From NCBI RefSeq assembly GCF_019219095.1, contig NZ_JAHUWH010000009.1, positions 124,001-188,000 of the forward strand: DNA of 64,000 nt, given 5' to 3'. A model generated the notes under the pieces. It saw nothing but the letters and a program-made list of their open reading frames with translations, was not told the origin of the DNA and ran no database searches. Made by a program: the position numbers and the translations under genes. Shown here piece after piece: positions 18,438 through 27,464 of the stretch; position 1 is the first letter of the stretch; each line of letters begins with the position of its first letter. The DNA is from Acidovorax sp. sic0104. Its GTDB lineage: Bacteria > Pseudomonadota > Gammaproteobacteria > Burkholderiales > Burkholderiaceae_C.

Positions 18438-20117
18438 TCAGCGGGTGAGCAGCGCCCGGCCGGATGCGCCGCTGCCCGCCAGTGCCTGCCGCTGTGCCGG
18501 CGCGGCTACCGCTGCGGGATGTGGAGCGTGGTGCGCCGCACCATGGCCCATCGAATCGGCCAGGCGGAACTGCTGCACCACCTGCGACAGGCGCGCGGCC
18601 TGCTCGCGCAGCGACTCCGCCGCTGCGGCCGACTGCTCCACCAGCGCAGCGTTCTGCTGCGTCATGCGGTCGATCTCGCCGACCGACTGATTGACCTGGC
18701 CGATGCCGGCGGACTGCTCGGACGCTGCCGCAGTGATCTCGCCGATGATGTCGCCCACGCGCTGCACGCTGGCCACGATCTCCTTCATGGCCGTGCCCGC
18801 GCCTTCCACATGGCGCACGCCGCCGTCCACGGCAGCCACGCTGTTGTTGATCAGGCCCTTGATGTCGCTGGCAGCCGCTGCGCTGCGCTGCGCCAGGCTG
18901 CGCACCTCGCTGGCCACGACCGCGAAGCCCCGGCCCTGCTCTCCAGCGCGCGCGGCTTCCACCGCAGCGTTGAGCGCCAGGATGTTGGTCTGGAAGGCAA
19001 TGGAGTCGATCAGGCCGATGATGTCGCCGATCTTGCGGCTCGATGCCGAGATCTCCTGCATGCTGGACACCGCCTCCTGCACCACCGAGCCGCCGTGCGT
19101 GGCCGTGTTCGATGCCGATGCGGCCAGCTGATTGGCCATCTGGGAGGACGACGCCGTCTGCTGCACGGTGGACGTGAGCTGCGACAGCGAGGACACGGCT
19201 TCCTGCGCGTTGCTGGCCGTCTGCTCGGTGCGCTGCGACAGGTCCTGGTTGCCCGTGGCGATCTCCTGGCTGGCGGTGGCGATGTTGCCGCTGGCATCGC
19301 GCACCTGCGCCACCAGCGAGCCCAGGCCCTGCTGCATGTCGCGCAGCGCCCGCTGCAGGTCTGCCACTTCGTCCTTACCCTCGGCCTCGATCTTCTGCGA
19401 CAGGTCGCCACCGGCAATCGCCTGCGCCATGCGGCGGGCTTCCTCAAGCGGGTTGCAGATCGAGTTCATGTTCATGAGCGTGGTGGGCACCACCACCACC
19501 ACGGTGATGACCACGGCCAGCACGAAGAGCCATTTGGTCTCGCTCGACACGCGGCCTTGCTGTTCGATGGAGGTGTCCACCTGCGCACGCAGAACGGTGT
19601 CGAGCTCGCTCACCAGCTTGTCGGCCTGGTCGAACTCGGCCACGGCCTTGCCGCTCATGCGGTTGGCGATGGTGGCGGTGTCGTAGCCGCTGGCCTCCAG
19701 CTGGCGGGCCACGTGCCCGAAGAGATCGCGGTAGCTGTCCAGCTTGGCCACGATGTTGCGCACCACCACGTTGTCCGCATCCTCTTCGCCTTCCAGGAAC
19801 TTCGCGGCGATCTTCTTGGCCTTTTCCTGGCTGGCCAGCCATTTCGTGTGCGCCGCCTTGACCGCCTCGGTCTTTTCGTAGCCGATGATCATGTCCTTCT
19901 CGTGCTGACGGATCGCGCCCATCTCGCCGCGCAGCTCGGCCATGTAGCCCACCTTGGCGAAGGAGTTGTCCATGAAGTTCTGGCTCATGTCATGGATGCG
20001 GAACATGCCCAGCATGCCTGCGCCTCCCAGCAGGCCGAGCAGCCCGAGCACCACCGCAATGGCCCCCAGCATGCGCATTCGGATGGTGAATTGCCGCATG
20101 AACGAAAAGAGATTCAT
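18438..20117 (-). CDS. Methyl-accepting chemotaxis protein (four-helix-bundle sensor)
   Basis: 559 residues. First membrane span (~14-34, [21 protein letters not shown]), periplasmic four-helix-bundle domain (~35-185) with [21 protein letters not shown] and [14 protein letters not shown], second span (~190-215, [14 protein letters not shown]), HAMP ([20 protein letters not shown]), then the signalling domain with [20 protein letters not shown] at the tip. The tail is Ala/His-rich ([19 protein letters not shown]) and lacks the NWETF CheR/CheB pentapeptide. The AAGGA ribosome-binding site lies 9 bases before the ATG. An intrinsic terminator follows. Confidence 0.94.
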   Translation of the reverse strand: MNLFSFMRQFTIRMRMLGAIAVVLGLLGLLGGAGMLGMFRIHDMSQNFMDNSFAKVGYMAELRGEMGAIRQHEKDMIIGYEKTEAVKAAHTKWLASQEKAKKIAAKFLEGEEDADNVVVRNIVAKLDSYRDLFGHVARQLEASGYDTATIANRMSGKAVAEFDQADKLVSELDTVLRAQVDTSIEQQGRVSSETKWLFVLAVVITVVVVVPTTLMNMNSICNPLEEARRMAQAIAGGDLSQKIEAEGKDEVADLQRALRDMQQGLGSLVAQVRDASGNIATASQEIATGNQDLSQRTEQTASNAQEAVSSLSQLTSTVQQTASSSQMANQLAASASNTATHGGSVVQEAVSSMQEISASSRKIGDIIGLIDSIAFQTNILALNAAVEAARAGEQGRGFAVVASEVRSLAQRSAAAASDIKGLINNSVAAVDGGVRHVEGAGTAMKEIVASVQRVGDIIGEITAAASEQSAGIGQVNQSVGEIDRMTQQNAALVEQSAAAAESLREQAARLSQVVQQFRLADSMGHGAAHHAPHPAAVAAPAQRQALAGSGASGRALLTR

Positions 20118-20177
20118 GATGTGTCGTCCTTTTATCGGTATGGGAGGGCTGCGAACCACGCCCCCGCGCAGTCGGCT

Positions 20178-20196
20178 CTGCAACAAAAAGTTGCAG
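20178..20196. other. Small perfect hairpin between the copA stop and the chemoreceptor start
   Basis: CTGCAAC and GTTGCAG form a perfect 7-bp stem around AAAAA. There is no T-run on the minus strand, so termination of copA by this stem is uncertain. Confidence 0.35.
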
Positions 20197-20232
20197 TTTG
20201 CCAGACATCGAAGACCGCGCTGTACGTATTTA

Positions 20233-22497
20233 TCACATGCGCCACCGCTTCAGTAAGAGGGCATTCGCCATCACACTGACCGAGCTCAAGGCCATGGCGG
20301 CCCCTGCCACCACGGGGTTCAGATAACCCAGCGCGGCCAAGGGAATCCCAGCCACGTTGTATGCGAAAGCCCAGAACAGGTTCTGCCGGATTTTCATCAC
20401 CGTACGGTGCGATATGTCGAGCGCTGCAACCACCAGTTGAGGGTCCCCGCGCATCAGGGTGATGCCCGCAGCGTGCATGGCCACATCGGTGCCGTTGCCC
20501 ATGGCCATGCCCACGTCGGCGGCGGCCAGAGCAGGCGCATCATTGACGCCATCCCCCACCATTGCCACGGTCTTGCCACCCGTCTGCAACGCAACGACCT
20601 GCGCCGCCTTGTCGCCCGGCAGCACCTCGGCCATCACATCCCCTGCTGCAGGGTTGAGGCCCAGGCGCCGGGCCATGGCCTCTGCCGCGCCCCGGTTGTC
20701 GCCCGAGACCATCACGGTGCGGATGCCCCGCGCCTTCAGTGCCGCCAGCGCCTCGCGCGCGCCGGGCTTGGGCTCGTCGCCAAACGCCATCAACGAGCGC
20801 AGCACCAGCCCCTGTGCGCTGCGCTGGGCCACGGCAGACACCGTGAAACCTTCGGCTTGCAATGCCTGCGCGCGCGTTGCGAGCGGGCCGAGATCGACGC
20901 CCAGCTCCTGCATCCAGCGCAGGCTGCCCACCAGGTAGCTGCGGCCATCCACCTCGCCTTCGGTGCCACGTCCCGGCACGGCGCGCACGGCATCGGGCTG
21001 CGCCACGGGCAGGCCGCGCGCACGGGCTGCGGCCACCACGGCGCGGGCCAGCGGGTGCTCGCTGCCGCTTTGCACTGCGGCCACGGCCGCCAGGGCGGCA
21101 GCCTCGTCCTGCCCCGCCACCACCTCGAAGGCCGTGAGGCGCGGCTGCCCCACGGTGAGGGTGCCGGTCTTGTCGAAGGCCACCGTGTCCACCTTGTGCG
21201 CCAGCTCCAGGGCCTGCGCATCCTTGATGAGGATGCCGTGCTTTGCCGCCACGCCCGTGCCCGCCATGATGGCCGCAGGCGTGGCCAGGCCCAGCGCACA
21301 GGGGCAGGCGATCACCAGCACGGCCACGGCGTGGATCAGTGCCACCTCCACGCCCGCACCGGCCCACAGCCAGCCCAGCAGGGTACACAGCGCCACGCCC
21401 AGCACCACGGGCACGAAGATGGCCGAGACCTCGTCCACCAGGCGCTGAATGGGCGCCTTGGCGGCCTGCGCGTCTTCCACCAGGCGAATGATGTGGGCCA
21501 GCACCGTCTCGGAGCCCACGGCGGTGACCGCCATCACGACGCGGCCATCGCCGTTGATGGAGCCGCCCGTCAGGCCCGCGCCCACATCGCGCGCCACGGG
21601 CAGGGGTTCGCCGGTGAGCATGGATTCATCGACCTGCGTGTGGCCCTCGTGCACCGTGCCGTCCACCGGGATGCGCTCGCCGGGGCGCACCACCAGCAGG
21701 TCGCCCACCATCACCTCGGCCACGGGCACATCCACCTCGCCCGACTTGGACAGCAGGTGCACCACCTCGGGCCTGAGCGCATGCAGCGCACGGATGGCGG
21801 CCGTGGTCTGTCGCTTGGCGCGGGCCTCCAGCCACTTGCCCAGCAGCACCAGCGTGATCACCACGGCCGAGGCCTCGAAGTACAGGTGCGGCACATGGCC
21901 CGGGTGGTCCGTGGGCGCCGTGAGCCACAGCCACACCGACAGCCCCCAGCCCGCGCTGGTGCCCAGCGCCACCAGCAGGTCCATGTTGCCCGCCAGCGCC
22001 TTCATTGCATGCCAGCCGGCCTTGTAGAAACGCGCGCCCAGGATGAACTGCACCGGTGTCGCCAGCGCGAACTGCAGCCACGCGGGCAGCATCCACTGCT
22101 GGCCGAACAGGTCCCCCAGCATGGGGAGCACCAGCGGCGCAGACAGCAGCAGGCCGACGCCCACGGGCAGGAAGCCCGCCCAGGGCGACAGGTCTTCGGC
22201 CGCCTCGGCCTGCCCTGCCGCACGCGGCTCGTAGCCGGCGTTGCGCACCGCGCGGCGCAGCAGCGCCTCCATGGCCACCGCATCGGGCGCTGCATCCGGC
22301 GCCCAGGCCACGCGCGCCGACTCGGTGGCCAGGTTCACCGTGGCATCCGACACGCCGGGCACCTTGCGCAGCGCACGCTCCACGCGCGACACGCAGCTGG
22401 CACAGGTCATGCCGCCGATGCCCAGGTCCAGCGGCGCGGGGGCGGCCGCCATGGGAGACGGATCGTGAGGAGAGAGGAGGGGTCTGGAAGCAGTCAT
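20233..22497 (-). CDS. copA: Copper-exporting P1B-type ATPase
   Basis: 754 residues. One N-terminal heavy-metal-associated domain has GMTCASC at 29-35. The transmembrane CPC motif (398-400), which defines Cu(I)/Ag(I) P1B-1 pumps, is followed by the phosphorylation motif DKTGT (442-446), HP (481-482) and GDGVND (648-653); the actuator TGEP is at 295-298. It pumps Cu(I) out of the cytoplasm. The start at 22497 fits an in-frame ATG lying 7 bases below the predicted -10; a second ATG at 22452 would leave a short leader. The promoter upstream has the geometry of a CueR site, and cueR lies 1.6 kb away. Confidence 0.95.
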   Translation of the reverse strand: MTASRPLLSPHDPSPMAAAPAPLDLGIGGMTCASCVSRVERALRKVPGVSDATVNLATESARVAWAPDAAPDAVAMEALLRRAVRNAGYEPRAAGQAEAAEDLSPWAGFLPVGVGLLLSAPLVLPMLGDLFGQQWMLPAWLQFALATPVQFILGARFYKAGWHAMKALAGNMDLLVALGTSAGWGLSVWLWLTAPTDHPGHVPHLYFEASAVVITLVLLGKWLEARAKRQTTAAIRALHALRPEVVHLLSKSGEVDVPVAEVMVGDLLVVRPGERIPVDGTVHEGHTQVDESMLTGEPLPVARDVGAGLTGGSINGDGRVVMAVTAVGSETVLAHIIRLVEDAQAAKAPIQRLVDEVSAIFVPVVLGVALCTLLGWLWAGAGVEVALIHAVAVLVIACPCALGLATPAAIMAGTGVAAKHGILIKDAQALELAHKVDTVAFDKTGTLTVGQPRLTAFEVVAGQDEAAALAAVAAVQSGSEHPLARAVVAAARARGLPVAQPDAVRAVPGRGTEGEVDGRSYLVGSLRWMQELGVDLGPLATRAQALQAEGFTVSAVAQRSAQGLVLRSLMAFGDEPKPGAREALAALKARGIRTVMVSGDNRGAAEAMARRLGLNPAAGDVMAEVLPGDKAAQVVALQTGGKTVAMVGDGVNDAPALAAADVGMAMGNGTDVAMHAAGITLMRGDPQLVVAALDISHRTVMKIRQNLFWAFAYNVAGIPLAALGYLNPVVAGAAMALSSVSVMANALLLKRWRM

Positions 22498-22504
22498 GGT
22501 CTGA

Positions 22505-22535
22505 AAGGTACACCTTGACATCATGGCAAGGTCAA
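22505..22535 (-). promoter_or_regulatory. CueR-type promoter of copA (19-bp spacer)
   Basis: On the minus strand a -35 TTGACC (22535-22530) and a -10 TACCTT (22510-22505) are separated by 19 bp, the overlong spacer typical of MerR-family activated promoters. The dyad ACCTTG...CAAGGT (22532-22512) lies across the spacer, as in CueR-controlled copA promoters. Transcription should start almost at the copA ATG, predicting a leaderless mRNA. Confidence 0.85.
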
Positions 22536-22582
22536 GCGTTGCCGAGCCCCTCACGGCGTCTTGTCCGATACGAGACCGCCGC

Positions 22583-23662
22583 ATGGCAGTGCTCGAACGC
22601 CACATGACGACCTCCACGCCCCCCGCCCACGACACCACCCCGCCACAGCCTCGCACCGGCCAGGCCCCGCCGCCGCTCAAGCGCGCCGATTTCCGCGAGC
22701 GCTTCCAGCAGGACTTTCGCGACCCACGCTTTGCCGACGAGGCCGCCGACGCGCTCGACCGCATCGAAGCCATCGCCTGGCGCAACTACGACGAAGGCCG
22801 CAAGGCGCCGCGCACCCGCAAGGCCGGCCCGGGCTATGCCGACCCCGACTACGAGCTGTCGGTGGACTGGATCGATACCAAGGAGCGTATCGATGCCGCC
22901 CGCACCCGCTGGGCCGACAAGGCAGCGCCGCCCCGTGCGCTGCCGGTGTGCGGCTCGGCCCGCAACGACGGCACCTGCCCCGGCGAGATCTCCAAGAGCT
23001 GGCGCCTGTTGAACATGGCGCGCGACACATTGGCGGGCGCGCAGATCGAGGTCGACCTGCTCGACCTGAGCCGAGTCACCTCCGACTACGGCCGCCACAT
23101 CCACCCCTGCAAGGGCTGCGTCTCCACCGCGATGCCGCTGTGCCACATTCCGTGCAGCTGCTACCCCAACCACGCCACGCGCCAGACCGGCGACTGGATG
23201 AACGAGATCTACGAGCGCTTCACCGCCGCGCACGGCGTGATGATCGTCACCCCCGTGTACTGGTATCAGACACCGAGCCCGCTCAAGCTCATGATCGACA
23301 GCCTGGTGTGCGCCGACGGCGGCAATCCCGACCCCACCAGCACCCACGGCAAGAAGGCCACCGAAGCCAAGGCGCTCGAGCTTGCGGGCTGGGACTACCC
23401 CAAGCACCTGGCCGGCCGCGCCTACGCGCTGGCCGTGCACGGCGACGTGGCCGGCATCGAGATGACGCGCCGGGGCCTGTCGGACTGGCTCGACTGGATG
23501 GGCTTCATCGACGCAGGCCCCAATGCACGCCTGGACCGCGACACCGCCATGCAGCCCGAAGTGCGCGGCGCCGCCCAGGCGCTGGCCGTGGCCATCACCG
23601 AGCTGCGCGCAGGCCGGCTGGTGCAGCCCGACGCCGCAGTGCGCCGCCCCCGTCCCAAGTAG
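22583..23662 (+). CDS. NAD(P)H-dependent oxidoreductase, flavodoxin-like fold
   Basis: 359 residues. A basic, charged N-terminal region of ~120 residues ([27 protein letters not shown]) precedes a flavodoxin-like FMN-reductase domain: [13 protein letters not shown] at the phosphate-binding loop, [23 protein letters not shown] (a Cys-rich insert in the place of the usual CxGC loop), and [21 protein letters not shown]. The domain resembles NADPH-dependent FMN reductases; the Cys-rich insert is unusual and might bind metal. It is transcribed divergently from copA. Starts at 22583 and 22604 are both possible; 22583 has GAG slightly upstream. The function is unknown. Confidence 0.82.
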   Translation: MAVLERHMTTSTPPAHDTTPPQPRTGQAPPPLKRADFRERFQQDFRDPRFADEAADALDRIEAIAWRNYDEGRKAPRTRKAGPGYADPDYELSVDWIDTKERIDAARTRWADKAAPPRALPVCGSARNDGTCPGEISKSWRLLNMARDTLAGAQIEVDLLDLSRVTSDYGRHIHPCKGCVSTAMPLCHIPCSCYPNHATRQTGDWMNEIYERFTAAHGVMIVTPVYWYQTPSPLKLMIDSLVCADGGNPDPTSTHGKKATEAKALELAGWDYPKHLAGRAYALAVHGDVAGIEMTRRGLSDWLDWMGFIDAGPNARLDRDTAMQPEVRGAAQALAVAITELRAGRLVQPDAAVRRPRPK

Positions 23663-23735
23663 TTTTTTTGAGATAAAAATGGCCTCAATCGCTTGATGGA
23701 TAAGCGCTTGTAGCTACATTTTTTATAGCGCTAAC
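23663..23735. repeat. Dispersed Comamonadaceae repeat (AGCGCTTGATGGATAAGCGCT type)
   Basis: After the oxidoreductase stop come AATCGCTTGATGGATAAGCG, TTGTAGCTACATTTTTTATA and GCGC. The palindromic core CGCTTGATGGATAAGCG plus the flanking TAGCTA words recur at 32546, 36959, 46975, 49045 and 58314 in this window. From memory this family is abundant in Acidovorax/Comamonas-type genomes. The central hairpin with neighbouring T-runs can act as a terminator. Confidence 0.7.
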
Positions 23736-23798
23736 TGCCCTGTCCGCAAGCAACCGGCGCAATGACTGCAGGGTTTCGCAGGGTTTCGGCCCAGCCGC

Positions 23799-23829
23799 TT
23801 GACCCTGCCATCGTGTGAAGGTTTACGCT
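23799..23829 (+). promoter_or_regulatory. CueR-type promoter of copZ-cueR (19-bp spacer)
   Basis: -35 TTGACC (23799-23804), a 19-bp spacer, and -10 TACGCT (23824-23829). The dyad half-sites ACCCTG and GAAGGT flank the spacer centre, one base from the copA site pattern. The leader to copZ is about 55 bases and includes an AGGAG site. CueR would therefore control its own operon. Confidence 0.78.
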
Positions 23830-23890
23830 GGCGTCCTGAAACCTTTCCGATACCCGTCGGACCACCTTCCAGGACATCCAGGAGCCCACC

Positions 23891-24121
23891 ATGACCATGA
23901 ACGCATCCACCTCCCCCGCCGCCACGCAACTCTTTGACGTGCAGGGCATGACCTGCGGCCACTGCGAGCGCGCAGTCACGCAGGCCGTGCAGTCGGCCGA
24001 CCCCGACGCCACCGTGCGCATCGACCGCAGCACCGGCCGCGTCGAAGTCGGCAACGCCACCGCACCTCGGGCCGCCATCGCCGCCGCCATTGCCGAAGAA
24101 GGCTACACGGTCGCGCCATGA
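23891..24121 (+). CDS. copZ: Copper chaperone, heavy-metal-associated domain protein
   Basis: 76 residues, the whole length being one HMA domain. GMTCGHCERAV (residues ~19-29) is the MxCxxC metal-binding loop of CopZ/Atx1. It should shuttle Cu(I) to CopA in the cytoplasm. Its stop overlaps the cueR start by ATGA, and a strong AGGAG lies 8 bases upstream of its own ATG. Confidence 0.93.
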   Translation: MTMNASTSPAATQLFDVQGMTCGHCERAVTQAVQSADPDATVRIDRSTGRVEVGNATAPRAAIAAAIAEEGYTVAP

Positions 24122-24564
24122 TCGCCACCCTGCCCCGCGTCCAGGGCCGGGCCAGCGGCCGGCCCCTGACCATTGGCGAAGCCGCGCGCAGCGCCGGCAT
24201 CTCGGCCCGCATGGTTCGCCACTACGAGTCCCTGGGCCTGCTGGCCGCCGTGGCCCGCACCGACAGCGGCTACCGGCAGTACACCGAGGCCGACGTGCAC
24301 ACCCTGCACTTCATCCGCAGAAGCCGCGACCTGGGCTTCTCGATGGAAGAGATCGCCGAGCTGCTCGCCCTGTGGCACGACCGCAGCCGCGCCAGCAGCC
24401 AGGTCAAACGCATCGCCCAGGCCCACATCGACGACCTGAGCGAGCGCATAGCGTCGATGCAGGCCATGCAGCGCAGCCTGCAGACGCTGGTGTCGTGCTG
24501 CAAGGGAAACGAGCGGCCGGATTGCCCGATCCTGGATGACCTGGCGGGGGCGGCGGGCGGTTGA
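24118..24564 (+). CDS. cueR: Cu(I)-responsive MerR-family activator
   Basis: 148 residues. The winged HTH (LTIGEAARSAGISARMVRHYESLGLL, in overlapping words) is near residues 17-42. Two metal ligands, Cys128 and Cys136 (SCCKGNERPDCPI), are eight apart, the spacing of CueR Cys112 and Cys120. A Ser in RASSQVKR stands at the position that distinguishes +1-metal sensors from divalent ones. It should activate copA and copZ promoters on Cu(I) or Ag(I). A short N-terminal extension of ~16 residues relative to E. coli CueR is present. Being in an operon with copZ it is autoregulated, unlike E. coli, where it is separate. Confidence 0.93.
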   Translation: MIATLPRVQGRASGRPLTIGEAARSAGISARMVRHYESLGLLAAVARTDSGYRQYTEADVHTLHFIRRSRDLGFSMEEIAELLALWHDRSRASSQVKRIAQAHIDDLSERIASMQAMQRSLQTLVSCCKGNERPDCPILDDLAGAAGG

Positions 24565-24648
24565 CCTGACGACGAGCAATCGCTCAATGTCGGCTCCCGA
24601 TCCCCGCCCATGCCGCGGGCGCGGCATCCAGGGCCACAACCTCGGCCA

Positions 24649-25398
24649 TCAATCGCCGGCTGACCGCTTTCTCCTGGGAGCCGCCGCCGACACCGCCACA
24701 GGCTGCGGCACATCCACCCGCCGCAGCACCCCACCCAGCAGCGTATCGATGCACTGCGCCGCCACCTGCTCGGGCGTGTACTGCCCGCCGGGCTTGTACC
24801 AGCGGCCGATCCAGCTCAAGGCGCCCGCGATCACGAAGGCGGTCATCTTCGGGTCGCAGGGCGCGAGCGAGCCTTCTGACACGCCCTCGGCCACCAGGCG
24901 GCGGAACTCCTGGTCGATGGCGGACTTGAGGCGGCGCAGCTCCTTGCGGCTCTCGGGCGGCACCTGTTCGTCGCCCACGCGGATCAGGCACATGCCGAAG
25001 TCCTGCGTGACGATGCGTGCATAGACCTGCATGCAGGTGATGAGCTGGTCGATGGCCTTGCCGCCTGCGGCGCGCGAGGCGTCGATGCCCTCCAGCATCA
25101 TGGTCAGGCCCTGGCTCACGCACTGCAGCAGGATCTCGTCCTTGTTCTTCACGTAGTAGTACAGCGTGGGCTTGGTCACGTTCAGGCGCGCTGCGATGTC
25201 GTCGAGCGAGGTGGCGTGAAAGCCGCGCTCGTTGAACAGCTGCGCCGCGGCCTGCAGCACGGCATTGCGTTTGGCCTCGCGCTGGCGCTCGCGGTGCGAC
25301 ACCGGAGCCCACGGCGAGGCCGCCACGGCGGGCGCGGGAGCGGCCCCTTTGCGTCGGGGTGTCGCATTCGTCGCGGCAATGGTCGTCGTCTTGGTCAT
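24649..25398 (-). CDS. TetR-family transcriptional regulator
   Basis: 249 residues. The HTH is near residues 45-90: LQAAAQLFNERGFHATSLDDIAARLNVTKPTLYYYVKNKDE (read in pieces) is the canonical TetR DNA-binding helix set. The N-terminal 40 residues are a low-complexity Ala/Pro extension. It is divergent from the LivGHMKF/acyl-CoA-synthetase operon, which it probably controls. An acyl-CoA or similar ligand would be in keeping with other FadR/PaaR-like TetR proteins; this is inference. It is convergent with cueR. Confidence 0.9.
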   Translation of the reverse strand: MTKTTTIAATNATPRRKGAAPAPAVAASPWAPVSHRERQREAKRNAVLQAAAQLFNERGFHATSLDDIAARLNVTKPTLYYYVKNKDEILLQCVSQGLTMMLEGIDASRAAGGKAIDQLITCMQVYARIVTQDFGMCLIRVGDEQVPPESRKELRRLKSAIDQEFRRLVAEGVSEGSLAPCDPKMTAFVIAGALSWIGRWYKPGGQYTPEQVAAQCIDTLLGGVLRRVDVPQPVAVSAAAPRRKRSAGD

Positions 25399-25545
25399 GT
25401 GCGTATTAGAGCCTGTTCGTCACCATGCCCTGGGCCGCCGGGACATCGGCAGCCCTTGCCAGCGGGGGCCCCGCAAGGACGTCAGTGCCGTCTGCGCGAC
25501 CGGGGGAAAGTACCGATGCCCCGCCCTGCCGCGCCACCCAGAATC

Positions 25546-25557
25546 TACTCGTGAGTA
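25546..25557. promoter_or_regulatory. Candidate TetR-family operator
   Basis: TACTC and GAGTA form perfect half-sites around GT. A second broken dyad, CTAC...GTAG, lies at 25564-25577. Both are within the 216-bp space between the divergent TetR gene and livG-like gene, the place where such a regulator would bind. No binding data can be read from sequence. Confidence 0.45.
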
Positions 25558-25614
25558 AACAGTCTACGTAAAAGTAGGCATCTGTCCGGTTCGCGCAAAC
25601 CCGTAGAAAGACCG

Positions 25615-26487
25615 ATGGAGACACACCCCCGCCCCGGCGCCGCAGGCGCCACTCCCGGCCCCCTGCTGCAGGTCGACGGCGTCACGCTGGCCTTTGGCGG
25701 GGTCAAGGCGCTCACCGGCGTGGGCTTTGGCGTGCAGGCCGGCTCCATCACCGCCGTGATCGGCCCCAACGGCGCGGGCAAGACCTCGCTGTTCAACACC
25801 ATCTCGGGCTTCTACCGGCCCGCCAGCGGCGCCATCCGCTTCCGTGGCCAGGACATCACGCGCGTGCCCGCACCGCAGCGCGCCCGCCTGGGCCTGGGGC
25901 GCAGCTTCCAGAACATCGCGCTCTTTCGCGGCATGACGGTGCTGGACAACATCAAGCTCGGCCGCCATGCGCATTTGAAGACCAACGTGCTCGACGCGCT
26001 GCTCTACATCGGCCGTGCGCGCCGCGAAGAAGCGCAGCTCCGCGCCGACATCGAGGAGCGCATCATCGACTTCCTGGAGATCGACCACATCCGCCACGCG
26101 CCCGTCGCGGCCCTACCCTACGGCCTGCAAAAGCGCGTGGAGATGGCACGCGCCCTGGCCATGCAGCCCGAGGTGCTGATGCTTGACGAACCGGTGGCCG
26201 GCATGAACCGCGAGGAGACCGAGGACATGGCGCGCTTCATCCTCGACGTGCGCGCCGAATGGGGTGTGACGGTGCTCATGGTCGAGCACGACATGGGCAT
26301 GGTGATGGACCTGTCGGACCACGTGGTGGTGCTCAACTTCGGCCAGGTCATCGCCCAGGGCACGCCGGCCGAGGTGCAGGCCAACCCCGAGGTGGTCCGT
26401 GCCTACCTGGGCGCGGGCAACGTGGGCGACCTGCGCGCCCGCTTCCGGGCGGGAGCCGCTGCACCCGTGCAGGGGGCCGTCGCATGA
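25615..26487 (+). CDS. livG: Branched-chain amino-acid-type ABC transporter ATP-binding protein (LivG family)
   Basis: 290 residues. Walker A GPNGAGKTS, ABC signature PYGLQKRVEMARAL (LSYGxQ-like, as in LivG), Walker B LMLDEPVAGMNREE, and EHDMGMVMDLSDHVVVL with the switch His. LFRGMTVLDNIKLGRH marks LivG rather than LivF. Its stop overlaps livH as ATGA. The N-terminus has a short Pro/Gly extension. The operon ends in an acyl-CoA synthetase, so the cargo is more likely an organic acid than an amino acid. Confidence 0.92.
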   Translation: METHPRPGAAGATPGPLLQVDGVTLAFGGVKALTGVGFGVQAGSITAVIGPNGAGKTSLFNTISGFYRPASGAIRFRGQDITRVPAPQRARLGLGRSFQNIALFRGMTVLDNIKLGRHAHLKTNVLDALLYIGRARREEAQLRADIEERIIDFLEIDHIRHAPVAALPYGLQKRVEMARALAMQPEVLMLDEPVAGMNREETEDMARFILDVRAEWGVTVLMVEHDMGMVMDLSDHVVVLNFGQVIAQGTPAEVQANPEVVRAYLGAGNVGDLRARFRAGAAAPVQGAVA

Positions 26488-27374
26488 TGTTGAATGTCGA
26501 CTGGGCCTATCTGTTCGAGATCAGCCTCACCGGCATCGCCGGCGGTGGGCTCTACGCGCTGGCGGCGCTGGCCTTCGTCATGGTCTACAAGGCCACGCGC
26601 GTGGTGAACATCGCCATCGGCGAGCTGCTCATGGTCGGCGCCTACCTGTTCTTCACCTTCGCCGCCACCTTCGCACTCCCGCTGTGGCTGGCCATCCCCG
26701 CCGCGGTGCTGGGCTCGGGCCTGCTGGGCGCGGTGATCGAGCGCACCATGATCCGGCCGCTGCTGGGCGAGCCGCCGATCTCCGTCTTCATGGTCACCGT
26801 GGGCCTGGCCTCGGTGCTCGTGGGCCTGGTGGAGATGATCTGGACCGCCGACCAGCGCCGCCTGCCCGAGTTCATGCCCACCAAGCCCATCATGGTGGGC
26901 GATGCCTTCCTCGCGCCCAAGGTGTTCTGGGGCGCCATGATCGCCGTGGCCTTCATCGCTGCCGTGCTGCTGGTGTTCCGCTTCTGGCGCGGCGGCGTGG
27001 CCCTGCGCGCCACGGCCAGCGACCAGGCGGCCGCCTACTCGGTCGGCATCAATGTGCCGCGCGTGTTCTCGCTGGCGTGGGTCGCCTCGGCCATGATCGC
27101 GGCGGTTTCGGGAATCATCGTGGGCTCGATTGGCGGCATTTCGTCGAGCATGGGCGTGTTCGGCCTCTCGGTGCTGGTGGTGGTCATCGTGGGCGGCCTG
27201 GACAGCGTGCTCGGCGCCCTGCTGGGCGGCTTGCTCATCGGCCTGGTCGAGGCGCTCGCGGGCGCCTACCTGGGCGGTGAATACAAGCTCCTGGCCACCT
27301 TCATCGTGCTGGTCGCCGTGCTGCTGGTGCGGCCCTACGGCCTGTTCGGCACCCACGAAATCGAGAGACTCTAA
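26484..27374 (+). CDS. livH: Branched-chain amino-acid-type ABC transporter permease (LivH family)
   Basis: 296 residues with about eight hydrophobic spans. YALAALAFVMVYKATRVVNIAIGELLMVGAYL, in overlapping words, is the hallmark front part of LivH. VALRATASDQAAAYSVGINV is the cytoplasmic EAA-like loop and GLDSVLGALLGGLLIGLVEAL the C-terminal span signature. Co-translated with livG (ATGA). Confidence 0.92.
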   Translation: MMLNVDWAYLFEISLTGIAGGGLYALAALAFVMVYKATRVVNIAIGELLMVGAYLFFTFAATFALPLWLAIPAAVLGSGLLGAVIERTMIRPLLGEPPISVFMVTVGLASVLVGLVEMIWTADQRRLPEFMPTKPIMVGDAFLAPKVFWGAMIAVAFIAAVLLVFRFWRGGVALRATASDQAAAYSVGINVPRVFSLAWVASAMIAAVSGIIVGSIGGISSSMGVFGLSVLVVVIVGGLDSVLGALLGGLLIGLVEALAGAYLGGEYKLLATFIVLVAVLLVRPYGLFGTHEIERL

Positions 27375-27410
27375 AAACATGCGCCCCCACGTTCATCACT
27401 TCGTGTATTC

Positions 27411-27462
27411 ACTGGCCCCCAAGGGGGCGCAGGCCTCCCTTGGGGCGGCCCGGCGGGAGGCC
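27411..27462. repeat. Dispersed GC-rich intergenic repeat (CCCCAAGGGGGC type) between livH and livM
   Basis: GGCCCCCAAGGGGGCGCAGG, CCTCCCTTGGGGCGGCCCGG and CGGGAGGCC form nested dyads in the 90-bp livH-livM gap. The style matches repeats common in Comamonadaceae genomes. It lies inside an operon, so any hairpin could tune read-through, and it supplies the GGGAGG ribosome-binding site of livM. Confidence 0.5.
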
Positions 27463-27464
27463 TG

